From contig CAYUSP010000003.1 in NCBI GenBank assembly GCA_964447405.1, positions 1 to 64,000 on the forward strand: 64,000 nt of DNA, in the 5' to 3' direction. Shown here piece after piece: positions 53,953 to 63,113 of this stretch (its first letter is position 1; each line of letters starts with the position of its first letter). The stretch is from JALNZF01 sp964447405 (GTDB lineage Bacteria; Nitrospirota; UBA9217). The position numbers and the translations under genes are program-made. The notes beneath the pieces are model-generated. The model made no database searches and was not told where the DNA came from. It saw nothing but the letters and a program-made list of their open reading frames with translations.

Positions 53953-55233
53953 TCATTTTTTTGCTTTAGTCCACCACCCTATCCATTCTTCCCGGTCATT
54001 TCCCAGCTTATGCTTTGTTATCAACTTCAACGCTTTTATTGCCTCCATGTGAATCTCGCTGTCGTCACTTTCACTTCTTTTCGACCGCAATAGTTCTATA
54101 AGTGGTTCAATTGCTCGGGCATCGTCTGTCTTTCCCAGGGCCTCTGCCGCATACTTCCGGACGATCATGTATTTATCCTTCAATGCAGCAATGAGCGGTT
54201 CAACGGCACGGGCATCGCCCATCTTTCCCAGGGCACGCGCTGCCTGCCAGCGGAGGTCAACGTCTTTGTCCTGCAATTTTTTCAAGAGCGGCTCTAAGGC
54301 ACGGGTATCACCCATATCAGCAAGTGCCAATGCAGCTTTCATCTGTACTCTATGGAAGATATCATCCAGCGCGGCGAGGAGCGGATCGACTGCACGGTCA
54401 TCGCCGATCTTCCCCAGGGCTTCTGCCGCACTCGCACGGACAAAAGAATCCTCATCTTTCAAGGCATCAATGAGCGGTTCAACTGCACGGGCATCACCGA
54501 TCTGGCCTAATTCGTCCGCTGCTTCCCATCGGATGGCAATATTTTTATCCTTCAGGATAGCAATGCGCAATTCGACAGCACGAGTCCTGTCCAACTTCCC
54601 CAATGCAATCCGGGCGCTCGAATGCATTAACAATTCCTTGTCCTTCAACGCGATTATAAGCGGTTCGACAGCACGGTCATCGCCTATTTCACCAAGCGCG
54701 GATGCTGCTTTCCATCGGACCGCTGCATCGGCATCCTTTAGCGAGGCAATGAGCGGTTCGACTGCGCGGGGATCACGGAAAAGTGACAGCAAGTCTGCGA
54801 CGATCGCGCGATTGCTTGCGGCCTCTTCTTTATTTCTGAATGCCGCAATAAGCGGTTCGACCGCCGGTTTGCCGATCTTCAATATCGTTTCTTTTGCTTC
54901 ATTGCCGGCAGTCGTTTTAAAAGCGAAATCGGAAGTATCGAGATCCTGGTACTTTTCCTTCGTAGCCCACTTAAACTCTATCGGCGTTTCGTGATGTAAG
55001 ATACTTATAAGGAACGGGACTGCAACCAAGGCATCTTTCATACCGCGCAACGTAAATGCAGCCCGTGCTTGTGCTTTTTCATCAGATGAAATTAAAGCAA
55101 TGATCTGGAACCTCATCTGAGCCGATATATTTGCCGGCACGGGATGCAAATCTTTTTTTTCCTCCGAGATCCCGGGAGAAGCGCTTGCTACCACACAAAA
55201 TAGAACCAGCATGCTGAGCGTCTTTCTGATCAT
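53953..55233 (-). CDS. Exported HEAT-repeat protein (PBS-lyase type)
   Basis: The 426-residue protein has a signal peptide (LSMLVLFCVVASASPGIS) followed by about eleven HEAT/PBS-lyase repeats of about 31 residues, such as DDRAVEPLIIALKDKELLMH, DARAVEPLIDALKDEDSFVR and RWQAARALGKMGDARAVEPL. Such solenoids bind other proteins; exported ones are usually scaffolds. An opening repeat carries a 30-residue insert (HETPIEFKWATKEKYQDLDT). The regularity of the repeats creates a long antisense open frame that is not a gene. Its function is unknown. Confidence 0.85.
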   Translation of the reverse strand: MIRKTLSMLVLFCVVASASPGISEEKKDLHPVPANISAQMRFQIIALISSDEKAQARAAFTLRGMKDALVAVPFLISILHHETPIEFKWATKEKYQDLDTSDFAFKTTAGNEAKETILKIGKPAVEPLIAAFRNKEEAASNRAIVADLLSLFRDPRAVEPLIASLKDADAAVRWKAASALGEIGDDRAVEPLIIALKDKELLMHSSARIALGKLDRTRAVELRIAILKDKNIAIRWEAADELGQIGDARAVEPLIDALKDEDSFVRASAAEALGKIGDDRAVDPLLAALDDIFHRVQMKAALALADMGDTRALEPLLKKLQDKDVDLRWQAARALGKMGDARAVEPLIAALKDKYMIVRKYAAEALGKTDDARAIEPLIELLRSKRSESDDSEIHMEAIKALKLITKHKLGNDREEWIGWWTKAKK

Positions 55234-55433
55234 TGAGCATTACTCCCTGCACACAACAATGATGGGATAGGTTACAGGTGTCTAAACAAAGATCCCCGGT
55301 GCCGCGGCCTTGTGTTCATGCGTTGATCTGCATGAAGAGCTTCGCTTTGCAGCCTACAGGGGAAATGCCAGGCACATAACAGAGAGGTCTTTGACAGGAC
55401 CCGGAACATTCCCCACCCCGGGCATCGGACAGC

Positions 55434-56291
55434 TCACACCCGCATGAGGACATCTATCAGCGTACAGACAAAGATGGTCACGCTGATATAGCCGTTCATG
55501 TTAAAGAAAGCCATGTTCAGCTTCGAAAGGTCGCTTTCCTTTACCAGTGCATGCTCATAAATAATGAGACCCAGCGCAATAATAACGCCAGCAAGATAGG
55601 GCCAACCAAGGGAGAGCAGGTAATACAACCAGAAGAGAGCTGACATGGTCACACTATGCGCTGCACGTGATATCCAGAGCGATTTCTTTACGCCAAAGCG
55701 CTGGGGAATCGAGTGGAGCCCGGTTTTGCGGTCGAAATCCATGTCCTGAAGGGCATAGAGCACATCGAATCCAAGCAGCCAGAATAAAACTGCACCGCCC
55801 AGGACCAGCGCGGGCGGGTCCAGGCGTCCGGTGATTGCGATCCAAGAACCGAGCGGAGCGCCTGCAATGGCCAAACCCAGGAATGCGTGAGACAGGAACG
55901 TGAAACGCTTGGTGTAGGAATAGAAGAACACGACAACCAATGCCAGCGGTGACAGATAAAAGCTGAGTCGATTCAGGTTATCCGCCGCAACGATCAACAG
56001 CGCGGATGAGGCTGCTGTGAAAAGAACAACCTGCGCGGGGGTCACCAATCCCTTGGGAAGCGCGCGCTCCTTAGTCCGGGGATTGGCAGCATCGATCTTT
56101 CTATCAACCCATCGATTAAATCCCATGGCTGCCGACCTGGCGCCGACCATCGCGATCGTTATCCAAAAAGCCTGTCTTCCGGTTGGCACTCCATTCGCTG
56201 CCAGCAGAGCACTGGTAAAGGCAAACGGCAGTGCGAATACCGTATGCTCGAACTTAATCATCTCAAGAATGATCCTGATTTTATCCATCAT
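55434..56291 (-). CDS. UbiA-family prenyltransferase (quinone biosynthesis type)
   Basis: The 285-residue membrane protein has the two Asp-rich UbiA motifs: NRWVDRKIDAANPRTKERAL and DVLYALQDMDFDRKTGLHSI. About eight or nine helices are visible. It attaches a polyprenyl chain to an aromatic acid in quinone making. The form is like the UbiA-type enzymes (TIGR01475/MqnP group) seen in bacteria with menaquinone made by the futalosine route, but a 4-hydroxybenzoate role cannot be excluded. It follows the acyl-activating gene by 33 bp, so both are probably co-transcribed. Confidence 0.85.
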   Translation of the reverse strand: MMDKIRIILEMIKFEHTVFALPFAFTSALLAANGVPTGRQAFWITIAMVGARSAAMGFNRWVDRKIDAANPRTKERALPKGLVTPAQVVLFTAASSALLIVAADNLNRLSFYLSPLALVVVFFYSYTKRFTFLSHAFLGLAIAGAPLGSWIAITGRLDPPALVLGGAVLFWLLGFDVLYALQDMDFDRKTGLHSIPQRFGVKKSLWISRAAHSVTMSALFWLYYLLSLGWPYLAGVIIALGLIIYEHALVKESDLSKLNMAFFNMNGYISVTIFVCTLIDVLMRV

Positions 56292-56324
56292 GATGCAGTC
56301 TCATTATTGTAAGGTCTGTCCCCA

Positions 56325-58925
56325 TCACAACATCTGTATGACTTCGCGCGAAAGTGTTTTCACGATATCATCATAATCCTTCCCTTCCGGTAATATCGGC
56401 CTGCCAAAGGAAACCCGTACCTTGCCCGGCAGCGGGAAAAGCCTGCCTGAAGGAAGCATTTCATAGGTCCCGCTTATCGCTACCGGCACGATGGGAATAT
56501 TCAGCTCTTTGGCAATGATCGCGACGCCTTTTTTGAAGTCCTTGATGCTTCCGTCGCGCGAACGGGACCCCTCGGGGAACACGCAGAGGATTTTTCCCTT
56601 GCGAAGGACATGAGCCGAAAGCTGCAGCGCGCTGTGAAGCTTGGTATCCATGTCCACGGGGATCACATGGAACAATTTCGAGATAAACGACATGATTGGC
56701 CCATGGAAATACTCCGTCGCGCCAAGGGAAAACACCCGGGACGCCGTTTGCCAGTTTATCGCCGCAGTGACAGCCGGCATATCCGCGAGGCTCAAATGAT
56801 TCGGCGCAATGATGAACGGGCCTTCCCGGGGAAGATTCTCAAGCCCCTTTATTGACAAACGCCCATACATTTTCATGATCAGGGTTAACAGGAGTTTTAC
56901 CACATAGAGGATAGACTGATATGCCAGCCCGGGCTCCAGACTGATTGTTGCTCGTGCCTCCTCGGAAGGCTCACGCGCAAGAATATCCGCCCAGGACCAT
57001 CTGACACGTTCTCCGGTTTGAACAGGGCCCGCTGCAAGCAGTTCCTGTATCTTGTGCACCGCATCCCTGAACGTAAAGATCTCGCTGCCAAAGGATTCCG
57101 GCAAATCGATTCCAAAGGACTTTTCAATGCTGACCACAAGTTCGACCCGGGCGAGGGAATCAAGCCCCAGATCGAGCTCCAGATTATCATCTGGCACGAT
57201 CTTCTTCTTCACGGAGAAAGGTTCGAGGCAGGCCAGCAGCCTTCTGGCGATCGGTGTTTGCAGCAGATCATGGTCAATACCGGGAAGCGATTTATCCCCC
57301 TGTTCTCCGCTTTTCAGGTACAGTTCCCGCACCTTGCTGCGTTTAAGCTTGCCCAGCCGGGTCGCAGGAAAAGGATCCTTGAAGATCTTGAGTCCGGTGA
57401 TCCGCTTGTAGGGCGGCAGGTCCTTTGCCAGGTCTTCAATCTCAAAAGCAATGGTCTCCCGCGAATTTGACAGGTTCATTTTTCGGAGGTATTCGAAATC
57501 CGGCACAACTGCCGCCTCGATCCCGCGTTCGCCCTGCAACAGGCATATTTCCTTGATCCCGGGAATCTGCCGGTAAAACTTTTCGAGTTCCTCGGGGAAT
57601 ATTTTCTTCCCCGATGGCAGCACGATCATTTCCTTGGACCTTCCCGTAATGAAAAAGTAGCCGTCCTTGTCGCGATACCCGAGGTCGCCGGAGTAAAACC
57701 ATCCGTCTCTGATCACTGCGGCTGTCTCTGTTGGCTTGCGGAAATAACCGAGCATGACGTTCGGTCCGCGCACCGCTATCTCACCCTGGCCGTGATCGTC
57801 GGGATTCATAATTCTGACCTCGACGTCCGGCACCGGGATGCCGATGGATCCGGCCTTTTGCCTGTTGAGCGGATTAAACGTCGCTGCCGGCGAGGTCTCC
57901 GTCAATCCATAAGCTTCAATGATGGTGAATCCCAGACTGGTCATATCAGTGAATACATCGGGATCGAGCCTGGCACCACCGCTCGTGAAGAACCTGAACG
58001 AAGCCCCGAACTTCCCATGCACCTTGCCAAACAGAGCTTTTCCGATATTAACGTTCAACCCTTTTCTCAAAATGCTGTTTAGATTCAGAAGCAACGTTAC
58101 GATAAGCCGAATCAACAGCTGTTTTTTACCAATCTCGTCAAAGATGCCTCGGCGGAGTCCGGCGAAGAACTGCGGCACACCAAGCATCGCATGCACGCCG
58201 GTCTCCTTGATGCACTGCACTATATCGGGCCCCTTCAAACTGTTTAAAAACGTCACGGTGGTGCCCTGTGAAAGAGGAAGGATGATGCATGCCATGGAAG
58301 GATAGGTGTGGTGCAGTGGAAGAATGCAGAGCAGGTTGTCCGTGGGTTTCAGGATATCCAGCTTGATGAGGCTCAAGCCATTCGACGCGAGATTGCCATG
58401 CGAAAGCATCACTCCCTTGGGGTCCCCGGTCGTACCGGACGTATACAGAATGGCGGCCAGATCATTTGCTGCAGGGATTTCAGCCGGCAGTCTGGCATCA
58501 GGATGGGCAGCAAGCAGCTGTGTGAACAGCAGGCCTTTGCCCGGATCAAAATCAATGATGGTGAGTGAAGCACCGTCCGGCAGCTTTTGCCGGCAGGTGT
58601 CGGATACGAAGACCGCTTTTGCTCCGGAATTCTCCAGCAGGACTGAAACCTCTTTTTCCGTAAGCTGCGCGTCCAGGGGAACGATCACGGCTCCCAGAGC
58701 CACAACAGAAAGATAGGCGATGACCCACTCCAGACGATTTTCAGAAAGCAGTGCTATGCGGTCGCCCTTGTGCACTTCGAGCTCCGCCAGCGATTGGGCT
58801 GTTGACGCTATTCCCGTTATCAAGCTCCGGTACGTATAGCGTTGATACTGTCCATTCACCTTCATTTGAATGGCAATCCTATCAGGGAAACGCGCTGCTG
58901 TCTCTTCTATTCTCGTAAGGATCAT
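56325..58925 (-). CDS. Acyl-activating enzyme / acyl carrier / PlsC-type acyltransferase fusion
   Basis: The 866-residue protein joins three domains. The N-terminal 540 residues are an AMP-binding acyl-activating enzyme: AILYTSGTTGDPKGVMLSHG, EAYGLTETSPA, YSGDLGYRDKDGYFFITGRS and the core Lys near TRLGKLKRSKVR. Next comes an acyl carrier domain with the phosphopantetheine Ser in LDLGLDSLARVELV. The C-terminal 200 residues are a PlsC-type acyltransferase with NHLSLAD (H-x4-D) and FPEGSRSRDGSIKDF. It could activate a fatty acid, hold it on its own carrier and pass it to a glycerol or other acceptor. Confidence 0.87.
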   Translation of the reverse strand: MILTRIEETAARFPDRIAIQMKVNGQYQRYTYRSLITGIASTAQSLAELEVHKGDRIALLSENRLEWVIAYLSVVALGAVIVPLDAQLTEKEVSVLLENSGAKAVFVSDTCRQKLPDGASLTIIDFDPGKGLLFTQLLAAHPDARLPAEIPAANDLAAILYTSGTTGDPKGVMLSHGNLASNGLSLIKLDILKPTDNLLCILPLHHTYPSMACIILPLSQGTTVTFLNSLKGPDIVQCIKETGVHAMLGVPQFFAGLRRGIFDEIGKKQLLIRLIVTLLLNLNSILRKGLNVNIGKALFGKVHGKFGASFRFFTSGGARLDPDVFTDMTSLGFTIIEAYGLTETSPAATFNPLNRQKAGSIGIPVPDVEVRIMNPDDHGQGEIAVRGPNVMLGYFRKPTETAAVIRDGWFYSGDLGYRDKDGYFFITGRSKEMIVLPSGKKIFPEELEKFYRQIPGIKEICLLQGERGIEAAVVPDFEYLRKMNLSNSRETIAFEIEDLAKDLPPYKRITGLKIFKDPFPATRLGKLKRSKVRELYLKSGEQGDKSLPGIDHDLLQTPIARRLLACLEPFSVKKKIVPDDNLELDLGLDSLARVELVVSIEKSFGIDLPESFGSEIFTFRDAVHKIQELLAAGPVQTGERVRWSWADILAREPSEEARATISLEPGLAYQSILYVVKLLLTLIMKMYGRLSIKGLENLPREGPFIIAPNHLSLADMPAVTAAINWQTASRVFSLGATEYFHGPIMSFISKLFHVIPVDMDTKLHSALQLSAHVLRKGKILCVFPEGSRSRDGSIKDFKKGVAIIAKELNIPIVPVAISGTYEMLPSGRLFPLPGKVRVSFGRPILPEGKDYDDIVKTLSREVIQML

Positions 58926-59027
58926 GTATCACCTCTCACGAAGCACAGTACTGCGGGCATCCCCTGCCATCCGCATGCTGGAATCTGCCGTACGTCACCA
59001 TAGGCGCAGTCTACCCTGCCAGGTGTA

Positions 59028-59261
59028 TCAGTCTTTTAGGGCCTTTTTTACATCATTATCGGCTTTTTTCAAGGTCTTTTTGGCCGCTTTATCCACGGCC
59101 TTAAAATCTTTTTTAGCCTTTTTCCCGACCGATTTTGTCACTTTTTTCATGCCTTCGTGAACTTCCTTGAATCCCTCTTTTGCCGTCTCGGCTTCATCAG
59201 CAATCAGCATTGCCGGAAAGCTCAACAGGAGCAGAGATACGAGCAGCCTGAGTGCATGCAT
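59028..59261 (-). CDS. Small exported Lys-rich protein
   Basis: I chose ATG 59261, preceded by GGGAGGA, giving 77 residues; the longer frame to 59312 would read the 9-bp repeats as Ser/Gln-rich sequence and has no ribosome-binding site. A signal peptide (LLVSLLLLSFPAMLIA/DE) precedes a helical, strongly basic tail with regular Lys and Ala (VGKKAKKDFKAVDKAAKKTL), likely a coiled helix. I do not recognise a family. It may bind acidic polymers such as DNA, lipopolysaccharide or EPS in the periplasm. Confidence 0.6.
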   Translation of the reverse strand: MHALRLLVSLLLLSFPAMLIADEAETAKEGFKEVHEGMKKVTKSVGKKAKKDFKAVDKAAKKTLKKADNDVKKALKD

Positions 59262-59274
59262 GGCATCCTCCCTC

Positions 59275-59310
59275 GATGTTTGCGATGGTTGCGATGTTTG
59301 CGATGGTTGC
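59275..59310. repeat. 9-bp tandem repeat, four units
   Basis: Units alternate GATGTTTGC and GATGGTTGC, so the array is also two copies of an 18-bp unit. It sits just upstream of the small Lys-rich gene's ribosome-binding site, in the probable leader or promoter, and could vary in copy number by slippage. Confidence 0.8.
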
Positions 59311-59438
59311 AATCGCTGATACGATACACTGAGCCCACACTCTTGTCAATATGCGGAAAGCTCAAATTGATTTGCATCCTGCCACCGGGATGTGATACTC
59401 TATTCACCACTTACTGCAGCACCGAAAGGAGAACTCGC

Positions 59439-59753
59439 ATGGCCTCACTGCCAAAACAGTATACGGGTATCAGAAAAAACTACAAAAATCTTATGAAAGC
59501 TCTGGAAAGCCTGGGCAAGGCGGCAAAAGCCTCCGGGCCGCTGAACAAAAAAAGCTCGGAGCTCGTACAACTGGCCGCAGCTGCGGCAATCCGGTCCGAG
59601 GGTTCAGTGCATTCCCATGCGCGCAGAGCCCTGGCTGCCGGGGCAAAACCTGATGAGATCCGTCATGCCATTGTCCTGCTGACGAGCACCATCGGATTCC
59701 CCACCGTATCCGCGGCGCTTTCCTGGGTCGAGGACGTACTGGGGAAAAAGTAG
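59439..59753 (+). CDS. Carboxymuconolactone decarboxylase (AhpD-like) family protein
   Basis: The start is ATG 59439, with AGGAG seven bases upstream, giving 104 residues. The longer frame from 59157 lies across the opposite-strand small gene and is not credible. The core is KSSELVQLAAAAAIRSEGSV-HSHARRALAAGAKPDEIRH, the CMD-fold helix pair. AhpD-type CxxC is absent: the positions read EGSVHSH, so a thiol peroxidase-type function is unlikely. A decarboxylase or binding role is possible. It may be co-transcribed with the SGNH gene 35 bp downstream. Confidence 0.8.
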   Translation: MASLPKQYTGIRKNYKNLMKALESLGKAAKASGPLNKKSSELVQLAAAAAIRSEGSVHSHARRALAAGAKPDEIRHAIVLLTSTIGFPTVSAALSWVEDVLGKK

Positions 59754-59788
59754 GCAGCACACGTGCGGCACTTCAGCGAGGTTCTCGC

Positions 59789-60322
59789 ATGGCCATGAAG
59801 CATCTGGTTTTTATCGGCGATTCACTCACGCAGTGGTGCGACTGGGACCGACGACTCCCGAATTATCGGGTGACCAACCTTGGGATTTCAGGCGAGACAG
59901 TGGAAGGACTCCTCTCCCGCCGGGACCGCATCCGCAGGCAACTCGCGGAACCTGACACGATCTTCCTGATGACGGGGATCAATAACATCGCCAATGAGCA
60001 ATACGATTTCTACAGGGCCTATGACGAAATGGTTCGGAACCTGACGACCTGGTACCGGGGTGCGAATTCGCTAGTGGTCCAGAGCCTCCTGCCGGTTAAT
60101 CTGGAGTGGATCAGCAGCGACGTTATCAAGGATGCCAATAAACGGATAGAAAAAATCGCCCGCGACCACCGAGCGATCTATCTTGACATCCATAGTCTTT
60201 TTCTTGATGATCAGGGAAAGACTCGCCAGGGCCTGCTTACTGAGGATGGCGTGCATGTTGCAAACAAGGGCTACGATGTCTGGGCTGCAGCAGTGAAAGC
60301 ATATCTGAAGAAGCACCAGTGA
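59789..60322 (+). CDS. SGNH/GDSL-family hydrolase
   Basis: The 177-residue protein has all four SGNH blocks: LVFIGDSLTQWCDWDRR (Ser), NLGISGETVEGLLSR (Gly), MTGINNIANEQ (Asn) and LTEDGVHVANKGYDVWA (Asp and His). No signal peptide is visible, so it is a cytoplasmic esterase or lipase of unknown substrate. The start is ATG 59789 or a second ATG six bases on. It is downstream of the CMD-like gene on the same strand. Confidence 0.88.
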   Translation: MAMKHLVFIGDSLTQWCDWDRRLPNYRVTNLGISGETVEGLLSRRDRIRRQLAEPDTIFLMTGINNIANEQYDFYRAYDEMVRNLTTWYRGANSLVVQSLLPVNLEWISSDVIKDANKRIEKIARDHRAIYLDIHSLFLDDQGKTRQGLLTEDGVHVANKGYDVWAAAVKAYLKKHQ

Positions 60323-60379
60323 TTCTTGGGTGTAGCGCATGCTGAACCTAGGCGACTGCTGCAGGCTCTCGTTTCGATG

Positions 60380-60745
60380 TCAAGTGCCCGCTCCCGCATA
60401 ATCTCCGGACTCAATGAGCTTCGAATCGTGAAGCGGCTGCAGATGAAAATAGATCCAGGCATCGATTGCCCGGCCATCCTCGAGGTGGACAGGAACAAGT
60501 TCTCTTTTATTCACATGAGGATGCCCCTCGAACCGGTCGATGAGCTGCAGGGTATGATCGTCAACAGAATAGACTTCACCCTTGATTGTGGACGACTGCC
60601 GCTTGGTCACCAGTGGCTTGTTATTCATAACGCACAAAGCATACTGCTGGGCCGTTTCGCCCCCTCCGAGACACTCACTGGAGGAAACAATGCCGTGGTT
60701 AAGCCCTCCCCGGCGAAGTCTACCGTGTACAAAAACATTCTGCAT
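60380..60745 (-). CDS. Gamma-glutamylcyclotransferase (AIG2/GGCT-like)
   Basis: The 121-residue protein has the GGCT fold markers: VFVHGRLRRGGLNHGIV (usually VYGTLRRG), IKGEVYSVDDHTLQLIDRFEG with the catalytic-position Glu, and KRELVPVHLEDGRAIDAWIY. Members cleave gamma-glutamyl amines to give 5-oxoproline. The first motif has His-Gly-Arg in place of Tyr-Gly-Thr, so activity is uncertain. It is convergent with the SGNH gene, and no large intergenic signal is seen. Confidence 0.78.
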   Translation of the reverse strand: MQNVFVHGRLRRGGLNHGIVSSSECLGGGETAQQYALCVMNNKPLVTKRQSSTIKGEVYSVDDHTLQLIDRFEGHPHVNKRELVPVHLEDGRAIDAWIYFHLQPLHDSKLIESGDYAGAGT

Positions 60746-60887
60746 CGAGCACCTCCCCGCTCATTTTTCAGTCAAGTATATCATAGCTCCGGGCATTTAT
60801 CGCAGCATTCCGGGGAAAACGACCAGTTGCGCAGCGATATATGCTAGTATACGAACCTGTCAGTTCCGGCAGAGAAAGGCATACTCC

Positions 60888-61772
60888 ATGCTTCGATCGG
60901 TACCTGTACTATTTTATCTGACCATTTTTCTCGTGTCCGGCTGCACCCCTGTCTGTTCCTATGCTGAAACCATCGCTGTTGCGCCAGATGAGCAGGCGAA
61001 TAATACAGCACCCCGGCAGTCGCCGGATAGAAGCGATGCGGGCAATTTCAACAGGGCATATTTCAAGGGGTATATCACGGATTTCACGGGAATCATCACC
61101 TCGCCCGCGCGCTGGGATTCATCGGACTGGTTCACCGCAACAACCGCCGTTGGTATTATTGCAGGCTTATATGATAATGACGCAAAAATCCAGAAATGGG
61201 TGCTGCAGCACAGGACCAATACTACGAATGATATCGGCAACACCATCACGTACATCGGCCATGGAAAGTTCACGATTCCCCTTCTGGGTGGAATGTATCT
61301 CTACGGCCATGTTGCAGACAGCGTGAAGATGCGTAAAACCGTCCTGCTCTCTGCGGAAAGTTTTGTCCTGACTGGCATTTTCGTTCAAGCGTTGAAGTAC
61401 TCGACAGGCCGTCACCGGCCTTATACCGATGATCCGCCCCATACCTGGGATGGCCCGCGTCTTCACAATACCGGTTCCCGCATGTCTTTTCCCTCGGGAC
61501 ACGCATCATCGGCATTTGCGGTAGCAACGGTCATTGCCACTGAGTATGGCAGCGTTGCTGTCGCAACCCTCTCTTACACCGTGGCAACGATCACTGCGCT
61601 GAACAGAGTGGCTCATAACGCACATTGGCTGTCCGATGTGGTCGCAGGATCGGCAATTGGCTATTTCACGGGCAAAGCCATTGTAGCTTCACATAGTGAG
61701 GGATCCCGGATGGGGCTCGCCCCGCTGATCGAGGGTGATACCCAAGGGCTGCTGGTGACCTACCGCTACTAA
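60888..61772 (+). CDS. PAP2-family phosphatase, exported/membrane type
   Basis: I chose ATG 60888 (294 residues), with AAAGG upstream, over the longer open frame from 60582, which runs over the opposite-strand cyclotransferase. The three PAP2 motifs are complete: KYSTGRHRP (K-x6-RP), SFPSGHASSAF (PSGH) and NRVAHNAHWLSD (R-x5-H-x3-D). A signal with VSGC near residue 19 could be a lipobox. The enzyme would remove phosphate from a lipid phosphate or undecaprenyl diphosphate at the outer side of the inner membrane; the last would recycle the EPS carrier lipid. Confidence 0.87.
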   Translation: MLRSVPVLFYLTIFLVSGCTPVCSYAETIAVAPDEQANNTAPRQSPDRSDAGNFNRAYFKGYITDFTGIITSPARWDSSDWFTATTAVGIIAGLYDNDAKIQKWVLQHRTNTTNDIGNTITYIGHGKFTIPLLGGMYLYGHVADSVKMRKTVLLSAESFVLTGIFVQALKYSTGRHRPYTDDPPHTWDGPRLHNTGSRMSFPSGHASSAFAVATVIATEYGSVAVATLSYTVATITALNRVAHNAHWLSDVVAGSAIGYFTGKAIVASHSEGSRMGLAPLIEGDTQGLLVTYRY

Positions 61773-61907
61773 GAGACCCAATCCCGAGGTTTGAAAGGCT
61801 CCGGTATCGTTACTCAGCCCTGCATCTTAAGCAGAATTGGCTAACTGGATTCATAACGGCCTGCTAATTGAACTCGAAATAATAATTTTTCCATGCGTTC
61901 TTCCCTA

Positions 61908-61937
61908 TTGCAAAATACTGTGCCAGAGATTTATAAT
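61908..61937 (+). promoter_or_regulatory. Predicted sigma-70 promoter
   Basis: TTGCAA (61908-61913) and a perfect TATAAT (61932-61937) are 18 bases apart, giving a leader of about 27 bases before the TTG start at 61971. Confidence 0.65.
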
Positions 61938-61970
61938 ACGGCGTCATTACGGGTGGGGGGGAGTTAGGAA

Positions 61971-62969
61971 TTGAACAAGACAGCAGTAGCCCTAATATCA
62001 GGAGGGCTCGACAGCATCCTTGCTGCCAGGATCGTCATGGAACAGGGATACGAGGTAACCGGGCTCTACTGCACTTCCGCATTTTCAAAAAGCTACGGAT
62101 ACGAGAATGCAACCCATGCAGCCCGGGTTGCTAGGGAAGTCGGGATCAAGCTCCGAGTCATTGACATGGGGCAGGATTATATCGACCTTGTCCGGAATCC
62201 CTCCCACGGATACGGAAAAAACATCAATCCCTGCATCGACTGCAAAATATTCATGTTGAAACTGGCCAGGACTGTTATGGCTGAGGTGAATTCTCCCTTT
62301 GTGGTCACTGGCGAGGTACTCGGTCAGCGTCCCATGTCCCAGCGCCGCGATACATTCCACACTATCGAGCGGGACTCGGATATGAAAGGATTGATCCTCC
62401 GCCCTCTTTCCGCCAAACTGCTCCCGCCCACGCGCGGTGAACAGGAAAACCTCATTGACCGGGAACGTCTGCTCGGGATAAGCGGCCGGTCACGCACGGT
62501 CCAGTTACAGCTTGCGGAACGGTACGGCATCCGCGGATACTCCACTCCGGCCGGCGGGTGCCTCCTGACTGACAAGAACTTTTCAGCAAAGCTGCGCGAT
62601 CTCTTCGAGGACAAGAAAACCGTCACTCAAACCGATATCCGCCTGTTGACCGTAGGCCGGCACTACCGCATCGACGCAGGCATCAAGATCGTCGTTGGCC
62701 GTGACAGCACGGAGAACAGCGTTCTCATGTCCCTTGCTCCTCATGGCTATCACCTGTTCATACCGCACGGTTTTCCTGGCCCTGTCGCCCTTTTGAATGG
62801 CCGGCTTTCCCAGGACGTCAAGCAAACAGTCGGCCGTCTGATAATAACGCACAGCAAGCAGGTCCCCGGCCGCACGTACCACATCCAGCTCGGAAACGAA
62901 GTCTTCAATCCCGGAGAACCATTGCCGATCAACATCGCTGGTTTGCGCCGCGTGGGTGCTGACTGCTAG
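61971..62969 (+). CDS. MnmA/ThiI-like ATP-pyrophosphatase (tRNA thiolation type)
   Basis: The 332-residue protein needs the TTG start at 61971, because the PP-loop ALISGGLDSILAARI begins at residue 7; AGGA and GGGGAG lie just upstream. It has the Cys pair motif INPCIDCKIFML, like the first Cys of MnmA, and YSTPAGGCLLTDKNFSAKLR, which places the second Cys. N-type ATP pyrophosphatases activate U34 or U8 of tRNA for sulphur transfer. The C-terminal 130 residues (HYRIDAGIKIVVGRDSTENS) are not the MnmA barrel and I cannot name them surely. The substrate base is unknown. Confidence 0.8.
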   Translation: MNKTAVALISGGLDSILAARIVMEQGYEVTGLYCTSAFSKSYGYENATHAARVAREVGIKLRVIDMGQDYIDLVRNPSHGYGKNINPCIDCKIFMLKLARTVMAEVNSPFVVTGEVLGQRPMSQRRDTFHTIERDSDMKGLILRPLSAKLLPPTRGEQENLIDRERLLGISGRSRTVQLQLAERYGIRGYSTPAGGCLLTDKNFSAKLRDLFEDKKTVTQTDIRLLTVGRHYRIDAGIKIVVGRDSTENSVLMSLAPHGYHLFIPHGFPGPVALLNGRLSQDVKQTVGRLIITHSKQVPGRTYHIQLGNEVFNPGEPLPINIAGLRRVGADC

Positions 62970-63113
62970 GCCTCCACTAACCTACCGTTATTCCTTCCAA
63001 GCTCCAGTCATATCTGATCGTGCGTTGCATTGTTCCCGACACCAATTATTTCATGCTACAATACAGACATGGTATAGAAAGGTTCTGCACCACACTGCAT
63101 TCACGGAGCAGCC

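Noticed and set aside
54167..54994. 275-residue open frame antisense to the HEAT-repeat gene
   Set aside because: It mirrors the periodic HEAT repeats (Ser/Ala-rich, repeated SGSTARxSPI) and has no motif; the sense frame has a signal peptide and a proper family match.
59275..59310. CRISPR-like array
   Set aside because: Units are only 9 bp with no spacers, and no cas genes are in the window.
59157..59438. Long N-terminal extension of the CMD-like gene
   Set aside because: The extension runs antisense over the small Lys-rich gene and translates the 9-bp repeats; AGGAG before ATG 59439 gives the normal family length.
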